Below, piece after piece: positions 1 through 8,006 of a DNA stretch of 64,000 nt. How positions within the stretch are numbered: position 1 is the stretch's first letter; each line of letters starts with the position of its first letter. Origin of the DNA: Stutzerimonas chloritidismutans AW-1 (lineage in GTDB: Bacteria; Pseudomonadota; Gammaproteobacteria; Pseudomonadales; Pseudomonadaceae); contig NZ_AOFQ01000046.1 of NCBI RefSeq assembly GCF_000495915.1, positions 1 through 64,000 of the forward strand. The letters are read 5' to 3'. Below the pieces are notes generated by a model. It did no database searches and was not told where the DNA came from. It worked only from the letters and a program-made list of their open reading frames with translations. The position numbers and the translations under genes are program-made.

Positions 1-754
1 GCGGGCGGGGGCCCCCCCCCCAGCCGATGCTCCAGTGCTCTGCTGTCGCCTGAACCTGGCAGATCGGCTGGCGCGGATCGAGCCACACCTGCGCCAGCTT
101 CGCCGAGCCGGAGGGCAGGGGCGTCGCTGGCGTTGCTTCACTGGCGCGAGCGCCGATACCGGGAAGCTGTTCGAGGGGCAGCTGGCCTTGCGTGGTCCAG
201 TAAAGCGTTTGCTCAGGCAGCTGCTCTGCCAGTCGGGTACGGCTGGGTTGGTCCAGCGTTTCGCTCTTGTTCATCAGCAGCAGGCCGGCTTGGACCAGGG
301 CCTGCTGCTGGCTGTCGGGCAGGGGTTCGCCGCGGCTGAGGGCGGCGGCATCCAGTACCAGCACGGTTGGCTGGACGCTCAGCACGTTCTGCCATGGCGG
401 TAGCCTGAGCTGCCGCAGCAATTCCGCCGGGTGGCCCAGGCCGGAGGGTTCGATCAGCAAGCGGTCTGGTTTTGCCTGACGCAGCAGGCGCGCCAGGCCG
501 ACCTGGAACGGCACGCCGTTGACACAACACAGGCAGCCGCCGGGGATCTCCGCCAGGCTGATGCCGTCTGCTTCGGTCGTCAGTAACGCGGCATCCAGCC
601 CGATCTGGCCGAACTCGTTGATCAGCACCGCCCAGCGTTCGCCGGCTGGCTTCTGATCGAGCAGATGGCGAATCAGGCTGGTTTTGCCGGCGCCGAGCGG
701 GCCGCCGATGAGATGGGTCGGGATATGTTCGAGCATGGCGGCTATGGTGCGCAT
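1..754 (-). CDS. COG0523 (CobW/YjiA/ZigA family) GTPase, C-terminus cut off by the window
   Basis: P-loop GTPase of the COG0523 group, whose members act as metal (mostly zinc or cobalt) chaperones or insertases in the cytoplasm. The first 251 codons are present. Walker A is GPLGAGKT at residues 18-25. The diagnostic metal-binding motif GGCLCC is at 72-77, and a guanine-specificity NKSE (variant of NKxD) follows further on. The ATG at 754 was chosen; a second in-frame ATG six codons later is also possible. The frame stays open to base 1, so the C-terminal CobW domain lies outside the window. A small exported Cys-containing protein is divergent from it. The family call is secure; the metal served cannot be told from sequence. 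Confidence 0.9.
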   Translation of the reverse strand, partial: MRTIAAMLEHIPTHLIGGPLGAGKTSLIRHLLDQKPAGERWAVLINEFGQIGLDAALLTTEADGISLAEIPGGCLCCVNGVPFQVGLARLLRQAKPDRLLIEPSGLGHPAELLRQLRLPPWQNVLSVQPTVLVLDAAALSRGEPLPDSQQQALVQAGLLLMNKSETLDQPSRTRLAEQLPEQTLYWTTQGQLPLEQLPGIGARASEATPATPLPSGSAKLAQVWLDPRQPICQVQATAEHWSIGWGGGPRP

Positions 755-824
755 TTTGCGCTGGGTCTGAAAGGGGCGGGTGGCTCATGTTAAAGTCGCC
801 GGCGATTCTCGGAGAGGTGAAATC

Positions 825-1187
825 GTGCGGTTACCGTTCTTGCTGACAGCCCTGTGCGGCCCGCTCGTCGCTGGCGATGTGATGGCCGAAGCGTGCGTCA
901 TTAACAGCCACGACGACCGCGTGGCAGTGAAGCTTTGCCAGGCGAACATCAACATTCCCGCAGAGCTGTTCCGCACCGGCTTCTGTCAGCCGCAGCTTAA
1001 GGATCACGAAGTCGAAGTGGAGTTCGTCGATCAGTGCCCGGACGGGGCCTTCGGTGTCTGCCGCAACGCGCAGGTGTCGAACATGCCGTACCGGCAGGAC
1101 ATTCACTATTACGGTATCGCCAGTGATGCGCGCTTTCTCCAGCCCGCTTGCGAGCAGAACAACCAGGGCAGCTGGGAGAAGAACTGA
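825..1187 (+). CDS. Small exported Cys-containing protein of unknown function
   Basis: The product is 120 aa. An upstream in-frame ATG exists at 780, but the GTG at 825 has a good GGAGAGG-type ribosome-binding site just before it and places a hydrophobic signal sequence (RLPFLLTALCGPLVAG) directly at the N-terminus. The predicted mature part starts near ...VMAEAC and has six cysteines, an even number compatible with periplasmic disulfides, and a tyrosine-rich stretch (DIHYYG). I do not recognise a domain. Similar small proteins occur in other Pseudomonas genomes, I believe. It is divergent from the COG0523 GTPase gene, which hints only weakly at a metal-related role. Coding is supported by the signal peptide and the conserved-looking mature sequence. 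Confidence 0.7.
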   Translation: MRLPFLLTALCGPLVAGDVMAEACVINSHDDRVAVKLCQANINIPAELFRTGFCQPQLKDHEVEVEFVDQCPDGAFGVCRNAQVSNMPYRQDIHYYGIASDARFLQPACEQNNQGSWEKN

Positions 1188-1247
1188 CCTCGGCCCAGCA
1201 GCCATGGGGGTTTCACGTGGAACTCCTGCTGATTTCCCGGTCGCCTT

Positions 1248-1772
1248 CTACCGAGCCGGTTTCAATGCGCCGCAATCGTCCGCTATCCAGCGCGCGTGGG
1301 ATTCGATTAGCGAGGTACCGGTCTCGGTGCCTTGGCGGTATTCACTTTCCACGGTACTGACGAACTCCTTGTCGCTGATGAAGCGCGTCTCGCCCTGACC
1401 TCGGGCATCAGGGCACTCGAACCTGAATTTCCACAGCTTGTCGCCACGCTCGGTGATCTCCTGGGTACAGGCCGGGTCATCCTGAAAGGGCAGCTCATCG
1501 GACTCCACCTGGGCCTTGCTCAGACAGATCTGCACGCCCTTGCCGCCCAGTTTCACGCCCTGCGCGGCCAGCATCTCCTCCATCATCCGGCGCTGGTCGG
1601 CGGGCAGGTTCTCCATCTGCGCCAGCATCGCGTCCATGCCGGGCATCTGTTGGCCGTCCACCTGTATATCGCCGCTGCTGAATTCCCAGAGGCCCGGCAG
1701 AATCTGCGCATGGGCTGGCAGCAGTGTCAGGGAGAGAAGCGCGAAAGCGGCCAGACGTGGCAGTTGGGTCAT
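1248..1772 (-). CDS. DUF3617 family periplasmic protein
   Basis: The product is 174 aa, from the ATG at 1772. A strong GGAGG ribosome-binding site lies a few bases upstream and a clear signal peptide follows (MTQLPRLAAFALLSLTLL...AHA). The open frame extends 52 codons further upstream, but that part looks non-coding. The mature protein opens with the family hallmark ILPGLWEF and carries a Met/Gln-rich segment (QQMPGMDAMLAQMENL), then CLSKAQV and a later pair of cysteines. DUF3617 proteins are exported and of unknown function. The gene is monocistronic and diverges from the sigma-factor gene at 1927. Confidence 0.85.
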   Translation of the reverse strand: MTQLPRLAAFALLSLTLLPAHAQILPGLWEFSSGDIQVDGQQMPGMDAMLAQMENLPADQRRMMEEMLAAQGVKLGGKGVQICLSKAQVESDELPFQDDPACTQEITERGDKLWKFRFECPDARGQGETRFISDKEFVSTVESEYRQGTETGTSLIESHARWIADDCGALKPAR

Positions 1773-1894
1773 GAGCGTGCCTCCGGAGATGGGTTGTTCC
1801 TTCAGCCTAGTCGAGCTTTTTCTGCACCGTGCTCGAACGGACGTCGGTCGACAAAAGAACGCGACACAGCGATTGCCGATGGATTTGTGCTGTT

Positions 1895-1917
1895 GAGAAG
1901 CGTTAGCATTAACGCTT
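1895..1917. promoter_or_regulatory. Fur-box-like palindrome upstream of the ECF sigma gene
   Basis: A perfect 8-bp inverted repeat AAGCGTTA-GCAT-TAACGCTT (1898-1917) ends ten bases before the sigma-factor start. The 19 bases from 1895 match the classical 19-bp Fur consensus at 12 positions by my count. FecI-type sigma genes are usually Fur-repressed, so an iron operator is the natural reading. Binding is inferred. Confidence 0.5.
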
Positions 1918-1926
1918 GCAGCGCTC

Positions 1927-2454
1927 ATGGGAGGCCGCTTGGCAACTGAAGGTATGGTTCGACAGCAGATGCTGCATCGGCTCTATGCCGAGCATCACGG
2001 CTGGCTTAACGGCTGGCTGCGGCGCCAGCTGGGCTGTAATCAGCGGGCGGCCGACCTCGCGCAGGACACCTTCGTGCGGGTGATGACCAAGGATCAGGAC
2101 ATGGGCGCCATCCGCGAACCCAGAGCCTACCTGCATACCATCGCCAAGGGCCTGTTGATCAACCATTGGCGGCGCCGACAGATCGAGCAGGCCTATCTTG
2201 ATGCGCTGGCACTGCAACCCGAGCCCGTGGCGCCATCGCCGGAATCCCAGGCGTTGATCGTCGAAACCTTGCTGCAGGTCGACGCCATGCTGGCCCAGCT
2301 GTCGGCGAAGGTGCGCAGCGCCTTTCTCATGTCGCAGCTGCAGGGCATGACCTACGCCGCAATCGCCATCGAACTCGGCGTTTCCGAGCGGATGGTGAAG
2401 AAGTACATGGCTCAGGCCATGTTGCATTGCCTGCTGCTGGTGGCGGAGGACTGA
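1927..2454 (+). CDS. FecI-like ECF RNA polymerase sigma factor (iron-starvation type)
   Basis: Extracytoplasmic-function sigma factor of about 175 aa. Region 2 is recognisable from LYAEHHGWLNGWLRRQLG through AADLAQDTFVRVM, and RAYLHTIAKGLLINHWRRR covers the -10 recognition part. Region 4 (AQLSAKVRSAFLMSQLQGMTYAAIAIELGVSERMVKKY) is a canonical helix-turn-helix. The start is uncertain: the ATG at 1927 has a poor ribosome-binding site, and a TTG at 1939 or an ATG at 1954 would also keep all domains. It overlaps the FecR-like gene by one base (TGATG), so the two are translationally coupled. With the downstream receptor they form a cell-surface signalling system in which siderophore binding releases the sigma factor. 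Confidence 0.93.
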   Translation: MGGRLATEGMVRQQMLHRLYAEHHGWLNGWLRRQLGCNQRAADLAQDTFVRVMTKDQDMGAIREPRAYLHTIAKGLLINHWRRRQIEQAYLDALALQPEPVAPSPESQALIVETLLQVDAMLAQLSAKVRSAFLMSQLQGMTYAAIAIELGVSERMVKKYMAQAMLHCLLLVAED

Positions 2455-3416
2455 TGGGCATTGATTACCGCGTGCTGCAGGAAGCGGCGAAGTGGTTTGC
2501 CGTGTTGCAGTCCGGTGCGGCCAGCGCTGGCGAGCGCCAGGCCTGGAGCGCGTGGCTGGAACAGCCGGAACATGCCCGCGCGTGGGCCAAGGTCGAACGC
2601 ATCAGTGGCCAGTTCCAGCCGCTGGCCGACGATGCCGTCGGGCGCACTGCCGGCGCGATGTTGCACAGCCGCCAATCGAACCGTCGCCAGGCACTGAAGG
2701 TGCTGTCCGTGCTTTGTGGCGGCGCGGCACTGAGCCTGGCCGGCGGATCGCTGCCCTGGCGACAGTGGACGGCCGATGAGCGGACCGCGGTTGGTGAGGT
2801 GCGCGATCTGCGCCTGGCTGATGGCTCACAGCTCTGGCTGAACACCGATACCGCGGTGGATATCGCCGATGACGCGACCGCGCGCAGGCTGGCGCTTTAC
2901 CGTGGTGAGCTGCTGGTCGATGCCTCGCCCAGCCAAGGCGGGCGGCCGTTGCTGCTGACCAGTCGTGAAGGTCGCGTGCGCAGCGAGCAGGCCGCGCGTT
3001 TCTCCCTGCGCCAGGAAGATGGCCATACTCGACTGAGCGTGTTCGCCGGCGCTGTGGATATCCAGCTGGATGGCTTAGGCATCACCCGTGTGGCGGCCGG
3101 GCAGCAGACCGATTTCAGTCGCCGCTACATCGCCCCCCTGTCGGCGGCCCGCGCCGAACATCAGGCCTGGGCGAGCGGCGTATTACTGGCCGACAACCAG
3201 CGCCTGGAAGATTTCCTCGTCGAACTGTCGCGCTATCGACACGGCTATCTCGGCTGCGATCCGCGTATCGCCGATCTGCGCGTGGTCGGGGCCTTTCCCC
3301 TCGGTGACACCGAGCGTGTGCTGGATGCGCTGGCGGCGACGCTGCCGGTGCGCATCGAGCGGCGCATGGCCTGGTGGGTCAGCCTCGAACCTGCCTCGGC
3401 ACGGGGTGGCGTGTAG
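2454..3416 (+). CDS. FecR-like anti-sigma/sigma-regulator
   Basis: Inner-membrane regulator of the adjacent sigma factor, 320 aa from the ATG that overlaps the sigma stop codon. The N-terminal cytoplasmic DUF4880 domain (EAAKWFAVLQSG, then AWSAWLEQPEHARAW) binds the sigma factor. A single hydrophobic segment lies around residues 81-100. The periplasmic FecR domain follows (VGEVRDLRLADGSQLWLNTDT, then YRGELLVDAS), and the C-terminal part resembles the STN-interacting region. Length is usual for the family. It transmits the signal from the TonB-dependent receptor encoded next. Confidence 0.93.
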   Translation: MGIDYRVLQEAAKWFAVLQSGAASAGERQAWSAWLEQPEHARAWAKVERISGQFQPLADDAVGRTAGAMLHSRQSNRRQALKVLSVLCGGAALSLAGGSLPWRQWTADERTAVGEVRDLRLADGSQLWLNTDTAVDIADDATARRLALYRGELLVDASPSQGGRPLLLTSREGRVRSEQAARFSLRQEDGHTRLSVFAGAVDIQLDGLGITRVAAGQQTDFSRRYIAPLSAARAEHQAWASGVLLADNQRLEDFLVELSRYRHGYLGCDPRIADLRVVGAFPLGDTERVLDALAATLPVRIERRMAWWVSLEPASARGGV

Positions 3417-3429
3417 TTCGTTGCGGACA

Positions 3430-3446
3430 CGAATAAAAAATATTCG
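3430..3446. promoter_or_regulatory. AT-rich inverted repeat in the fecR-receptor gap
   Basis: CGAATA-AAAAA-TATTCG lies in the 99-bp gap between the FecR-like gene and the receptor. It could be part of the ECF-dependent receptor promoter or an operator. It does not match the Fur consensus well. Its role is unknown. Confidence 0.3.
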
Positions 3447-3515
3447 CATCTGCAGTTCCCTTTCTTCGATCTGGTGGGGCATAGGGCTAAATCCGTCACT
3501 CGAACAGGAACACCC

Positions 3516-6008
3516 ATGCGCTCGACCGCCTTGCCGTTCATTCCCAATCGCTCCCGCGCCTTGGCGCTCGGCATTCGTGCCGCGCTGCTGTGCCTGCCGC
3601 TGGCCAGCATCGTGCCCGGCGCTGCCATGGCGCAGTCTGCTACCCAGCAGGTGGTGCGCAGCTACGACATTCCCGCCGGCCCGCTCTCCAGCGCACTGAG
3701 CCGTTTCGCCGGTGAAGCAGGTGTGCTGCTCTCGGTGGATGGCAGCCTGCTGCAGGGCCTGGAAAGCAACGGCCTGCAAGGGCAGTACGGCGTTGACGAC
3801 GGTTTCGCTGCGTTGCTGCAGGGTAGCGGCCTGCAGGCCGTCCGCGACAGCCAGGGCAACTACTCGCTAGCGCGCCGTAGCGCGCAGACCGATGCCGTCG
3901 AACTGCAACCGATGACCGTCGAAGGTTTCGCCCTGGGCAACGCGCTGGGTTCGATGGAAGGCTACAACGCGACCCACAGCAGCGTGGCGACCAAGACGAG
4001 CATGCCGTTGGCAGAGACTTCGCAGACCGTTTCGGTGGTCACCCGCCAGCAGATCGAGGATCAGGGTTCACGCTCGATCGCTCAGGCGGTGCGCTATACG
4101 CCGGGACTGATGAGTACGCCGTACGGTGCGACGACGCGCTACGACTATGTCGCCATGCGCGGCATCACCGATGGCTCGGTGGACAACCTTTACCTCGACG
4201 GTCAGAAGCTGCTGGGCGACAGCGGCACTTACAGCAGTCTGCAGGTCGATCCGTACTTCATCGAGCGCATCGACATCCTCAAGGGACCGTCCTCGGTGCT
4301 CTATGGCCGCAGCCTGCCCGGGGGGCTGGTGGCGATGACCAGCAAGAAGCCGCAGAAGGAAGCTAGCCGCCAGCTGCAGTTCTCCTACGGCAGCAATGAT
4401 TACAAGCAGGCAGCGTTCGACTTCACCGGGCCTCTGGATGACGAGCGCATCAGTTATCGATTGGTCGGCGTGGCCAAGGATGCCGACAACCAGGTCGATG
4501 GAATCGAGGAGCAACGCTTTGCGGTGATGCCCTCGGTGAGCATCGACTTCACCGAAGACACCCGCCTGACCTTGCTGGCGATGCTGCAACGCGATCCGGA
4601 GAGCGGCTACCACGGCGGATTACCGGCCGATGGCACGGTGACGTCGCGCAACGGTCAGCGCATCTCGCGCAGCTTCTTCGAGGGCGACGAGGACTACGAG
4701 AAGTTCGAGCGCGACCAGCAGATGATCGGCTATCAGCTCGAGCACCGTTTCAATGATGTCGTTTCGGCGCGGCAGAACTTCCAGTACTTGGACTCCACCG
4801 TGGACTCGGGGCAGGTTTATCAGTACGGCTACGTGGCCCCAGGTTCCGATGAACTGGTGCGCTACTACACCGGGGCCGACGAAGCGCTGCACGCCTGGAC
4901 CATCGACAACCAGTTGCAGTTCCTCTTCGATACCGGCGCACTCAGCCATACCCTGGTGACCGGCCTCGACTACCAGCGGCGCAAGGCCAAGGTGGTTTAC
5001 GACGCAGCCTACGGCCTGCCCTCGGTCAATCCCTACACCGGTGCCGTAGGTGCGGGCAGCCCGGTGTTCTACCACCAGTACGACGAAACCCGTGAGCTGG
5101 AGCAGACAGGCCTCTATGTGCAGGACCTGATCAGCCTCGGCAACTGGCGCTTCTCGCTGGGTGTTCGCCAGGATTGGGTGGACGTCTCGTTCGATCACAC
5201 CAACGATGCGAGCTACGGCGATCAGTCCGATAGCGCCAAGCTCGAGCAATTCACTGGTCGCGTTGGTGTGCTCTATGCCTTTGATAACGGTCTGTCGCCC
5301 TACGCCAGCTACTCCGAGTCGTTCAATCCCAACGCCACTGCGGCCTATAACGCGAATGGCAGCGGCGGCTTCGACATCACACTGCTTGATCCGACTGAAG
5401 GCGAACAGTACGAGGTGGGCCTGAAGTATCAGCCGCTGGGCACCGACGATCTCTACACCATCTCCTACTTCGACTTGAAGCAATCGAACCTGGCGAACAA
5501 GGATTCCAACGAGAACTTCTACCGCGCGGTGGGCGAACTTACCTCCAAAGGCGTGGAAGTCGAAGCTCGTCTGCGGCCGCTGGAACAGGTCAATGTCATC
5601 GCCAGCTATACCTACATGGACGTCGAGTATTCCAAGGACTTCACCGGTGCTGCCGGCGTCAACAATCGCGGCAACACGCCCAACGCGGTGGCGCGCAACA
5701 TGGCCTCGCTGTGGACCGACTATACCTTCGACCGAGGGCCGTTGGCCGGTCTGCAGGTGGGTGGTGGCGCACGCTACTTCGGCAAGAGCTGGGCTGACGC
5801 GGAGAACACCCTGCGCATTCCGTCCTACACGCTGTACGACGCCATGCTTGGTTATGACCTGTCTCGCGTCGGGCTGCAGGGTGTCGGCGTGCGTCTGAAC
5901 CTGAACAACCTCACCGACGAGAAGTACGTCGCCGCGTGCAACAGCCTGAGCCAGTGCTACTACGGCGAGGAGCGCAATGTCATGGCTACCGTGACCTACG
6001 ACTTCTGA
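3516..6008 (+). CDS. TonB-dependent siderophore receptor with STN signalling domain
   Basis: Outer-membrane ferric-siderophore receptor of the FpvA/FecA transducer class, 830 aa. The ATG at 3516 was chosen because a signal peptide follows within 45 residues (cleavage near PGAAMA/QS); an in-frame ATG 14 codons upstream is less likely. The STN domain (about residues 45-120: YDIPAGPLSSALSRFAGEAG, then GLQGQYGVDDGFAALLQGSG) talks to the FecR protein. A plug domain follows (TSQTVSVVTRQQIEDQG, then RIDILKGPSSVLYGRSLPGG), then a 22-strand barrel region. The C-terminus is NVMATVTYDF, with the terminal Phe typical of outer-membrane barrels. The ligand cannot be deduced; the plug and barrel look like hydroxamate-type or mixed siderophore receptors. 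Confidence 0.95.
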   Translation: MRSTALPFIPNRSRALALGIRAALLCLPLASIVPGAAMAQSATQQVVRSYDIPAGPLSSALSRFAGEAGVLLSVDGSLLQGLESNGLQGQYGVDDGFAALLQGSGLQAVRDSQGNYSLARRSAQTDAVELQPMTVEGFALGNALGSMEGYNATHSSVATKTSMPLAETSQTVSVVTRQQIEDQGSRSIAQAVRYTPGLMSTPYGATTRYDYVAMRGITDGSVDNLYLDGQKLLGDSGTYSSLQVDPYFIERIDILKGPSSVLYGRSLPGGLVAMTSKKPQKEASRQLQFSYGSNDYKQAAFDFTGPLDDERISYRLVGVAKDADNQVDGIEEQRFAVMPSVSIDFTEDTRLTLLAMLQRDPESGYHGGLPADGTVTSRNGQRISRSFFEGDEDYEKFERDQQMIGYQLEHRFNDVVSARQNFQYLDSTVDSGQVYQYGYVAPGSDELVRYYTGADEALHAWTIDNQLQFLFDTGALSHTLVTGLDYQRRKAKVVYDAAYGLPSVNPYTGAVGAGSPVFYHQYDETRELEQTGLYVQDLISLGNWRFSLGVRQDWVDVSFDHTNDASYGDQSDSAKLEQFTGRVGVLYAFDNGLSPYASYSESFNPNATAAYNANGSGGFDITLLDPTEGEQYEVGLKYQPLGTDDLYTISYFDLKQSNLANKDSNENFYRAVGELTSKGVEVEARLRPLEQVNVIASYTYMDVEYSKDFTGAAGVNNRGNTPNAVARNMASLWTDYTFDRGPLAGLQVGGGARYFGKSWADAENTLRIPSYTLYDAMLGYDLSRVGLQGVGVRLNLNNLTDEKYVAACNSLSQCYYGEERNVMATVTYDF

Positions 6009-6021
6009 TCAACGCTGAACT

Positions 6022-6050
6022 GCCGCCGGCCCCACAGGGCCGGCGGCTTT
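6022..6050 (+). terminator. GC hairpin between receptor and PepSY genes
   Basis: GCCGCCGGCCC (6022-6032) pairs perfectly with GGGCCGGCGGC (6037-6047) over a 4-base loop, followed by TTT. The short T-tract suggests partial termination, with some read-through into the PepSY gene 30 bp on. Confidence 0.6.
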
Positions 6051-6078
6051 GTGCTTTCTGAAGGACGGACAACCGACG

Positions 6079-7260
6079 ATGCGTTCCATTCTCGTGCTCC
6101 TGCACCGCTACATCGGCCTGGCCACGGCGATCTTCCTGTTTCTCGCCGGCATTACCGGCAGCATCCTGGCCTTCCATCACGAGCTGGACGAATGGCTCAA
6201 CCCGGAGTTCTACCACACCACCAGTGAGGGACCGGTGCTGGCGCCGGGAACATTGGTGGAACGCGTCGAGCAGGCCAACCCGCGTATGCAGGTCTGGTAC
6301 ATGGAGTTTCCCAGTGAGCCCGGTCACGCCGCTTTGATGGCGCTGGTGCCGCGTAACGATCCGGCGACTGGCAAGCCGTATGGCGAGCGCCCAGTGGTGC
6401 AGTACGTCGATGCGGTGAGCGGCGACCCGGTGGGCACGCGCTACTGGGGCGAATGCTGCTTCTCGCGCAAGAACTTCGTGCCCTTCATCCTCGAGTTTCA
6501 CTACAACCTTTCGCTGCCGGGCAACTGGGGGCTGTGGTTGATGGGTATCGTGGCGATCGCCTGGGTGATCGATTGCTTCGTCTCGCTGGTGCTGACCTTT
6601 CCTCGTGGCCGGCCATTCTTTTCCAAGTGGTGGACGTCCTGGAAGATCAAGCGCCAGCGCATGAACCACGACGTACACCGCGCAGGCGGCCTGTGGCTGT
6701 GGCTGCTGCTCACGCCGGTGGCGGTCAGCAGCGTGGCGATGAACCTGCCGGAGCAGGTGTTCAAGCCGGTGGTATCGCTGTTCTCGCCCGTTGAGCCGAG
6801 CGTCTACGAGGCCCGCGGGCGGATGCCGGCAGAGCAACTGGGCACCACCGCTTACGACTTCCACCAGGCGTACGACTACGCCATGCAGCACGCCGCCGAG
6901 CTTGGCCTGACCGAAGCGATCACCGAGCTGTACTACAGCTTCGAGTACAACTTCTATGGCGCCGGTTTCGGCGAGCACGACAGCAATCAGGGCAATGCCT
7001 GGCTGTTCTTCCACGGCACCGACGGTCGTCTGCTGGGGCAGGAGATTCCCGGCCAGGGCACGCTGGGGCAGCAGTTTCATCTGCTGCAGCCGGCGATCCA
7101 TGGCGGGCGCATCCTCGGCCTACCAGGGCGCATCCTCATCGCCGTTCTGGGCGTGGCGATCGCGGTGTTGTCGGTCACCGGTGTGGTGATCTGGTGGCGC
7201 AAGCTGTCGGCAAGGCGGCAGGCCGCGGCAAGGCGGGGGGCGGTGGCAGAGGCGGGCTGA
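6079..7260 (+). CDS. PepSY-associated TM-helix membrane protein (putative ferric-siderophore reductase)
   Basis: Inner-membrane protein of 393 aa. The first helix carries the family signature (LVLLHRYIGLATAIFLFLAG, then SILAFHHELDEWLNP). A large periplasmic loop follows, then a second and third membrane pair (GLWLMGIVAIAWVIDCFVSLVLTF; GLWLWLLLTPVAVS) and a last helix (ILIAVLGVAIAVLSVTGVVIWW). Conserved histidines such as NHDVHRAGG suit heme or iron chemistry. Relatives (PiuB, FoxB-like) sit beside TonB receptors and are thought to reduce or process ferric siderophores at the inner membrane; that role is inferred here from position. The start at ATG 6079 begins directly at the first helix. Confidence 0.88.
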   Translation: MRSILVLLHRYIGLATAIFLFLAGITGSILAFHHELDEWLNPEFYHTTSEGPVLAPGTLVERVEQANPRMQVWYMEFPSEPGHAALMALVPRNDPATGKPYGERPVVQYVDAVSGDPVGTRYWGECCFSRKNFVPFILEFHYNLSLPGNWGLWLMGIVAIAWVIDCFVSLVLTFPRGRPFFSKWWTSWKIKRQRMNHDVHRAGGLWLWLLLTPVAVSSVAMNLPEQVFKPVVSLFSPVEPSVYEARGRMPAEQLGTTAYDFHQAYDYAMQHAAELGLTEAITELYYSFEYNFYGAGFGEHDSNQGNAWLFFHGTDGRLLGQEIPGQGTLGQQFHLLQPAIHGGRILGLPGRILIAVLGVAIAVLSVTGVVIWWRKLSARRQAAARRGAVAEAG

Positions 7261-7349
7261 CGCGGCGTAGCGACGTTCGCTTCGCCGCTGGGCGAAGCGG
7301 GTCGTACTCATCTGCCGTGGGGACCTCGCCTTGGGGCGCTGCCTGAGCG

Positions 7350-7985
7350 TCACTCCGCCCGGTTGATCAACTCAGGCAACTGCTCGGCCAGTTTCTGCAC
7401 CCGCAAGGGCGAACGGATAAAGCCGCGCTGGCGGCCGTCCGGGCCGATCAGGACCAGGTTGCCGCTGTGGTCGACGGTGTAGTTTTCCTTGCTGGTATCG
7501 CCGGGTATGAAGGGAATGCCGACGCCGTTGGCCAGCGTCTGGATATCGTCCAGCGGGCCGGTAAGCCCTTGGAAACCGGCGTTGAAGTAGCCGAGGTATT
7601 CCTTGAGTTTTTCCGGCGTGTCGCGATTCGGATCGACGCTGACGAGGATGATGCGCAGCTGGTCGCGCACGGCGTCCGGCAGCATGCCGTTGAGTTGGCG
7701 CAGTTCGGCCAGGGTAGTGGGGCAGATGTCCGGGCAGAAGGTGTAGCCGAAGAACAGTAGCGTCCACTGTCCGTCCAGTTCGTTCAGTTTTACCGCTTCG
7801 CCGTCCTGGTCCGTCAGGCTCAGCGACGGCACCGTGCGGCTCTGCGGCAGCACGACGATGCCGGCATCCAGCAACTGCGTGGGGTCGAGCTGGTGCTGGC
7901 TGTTGAGCACCTTGGAAACCGTCAGCCCGACGACCAGCGCGATCAGCGCCACGAGAATGAAGACGGTTTTCTGGATGCGGGTCAT
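7350..7985 (-). CDS. SCO1/SenC copper chaperone for cytochrome c oxidase
   Basis: Membrane-anchored thioredoxin-fold protein, 211 aa. The N-terminal anchor (TVFILVALIALVVGLTVSKVL) is followed by the periplasmic domain. The copper-binding CxxxC is C84-C88 (YTFCPDICPT), and the third ligand His lies in VDHSGNLVLIG at about residue 173. SCO proteins deliver copper to the CuA site of subunit II. An AAAGGA ribosome-binding site precedes the ATG. The gene is last in the run cox15-ctaB-SCO1 on the minus strand, which fits aa3 oxidase assembly. Confidence 0.95.
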   Translation of the reverse strand: MTRIQKTVFILVALIALVVGLTVSKVLNSQHQLDPTQLLDAGIVVLPQSRTVPSLSLTDQDGEAVKLNELDGQWTLLFFGYTFCPDICPTTLAELRQLNGMLPDAVRDQLRIILVSVDPNRDTPEKLKEYLGYFNAGFQGLTGPLDDIQTLANGVGIPFIPGDTSKENYTVDHSGNLVLIGPDGRQRGFIRSPLRVQKLAEQLPELINRAE

Positions 7986-8006
7986 GAACGTCCTTTGGGC
8001 GACTAT

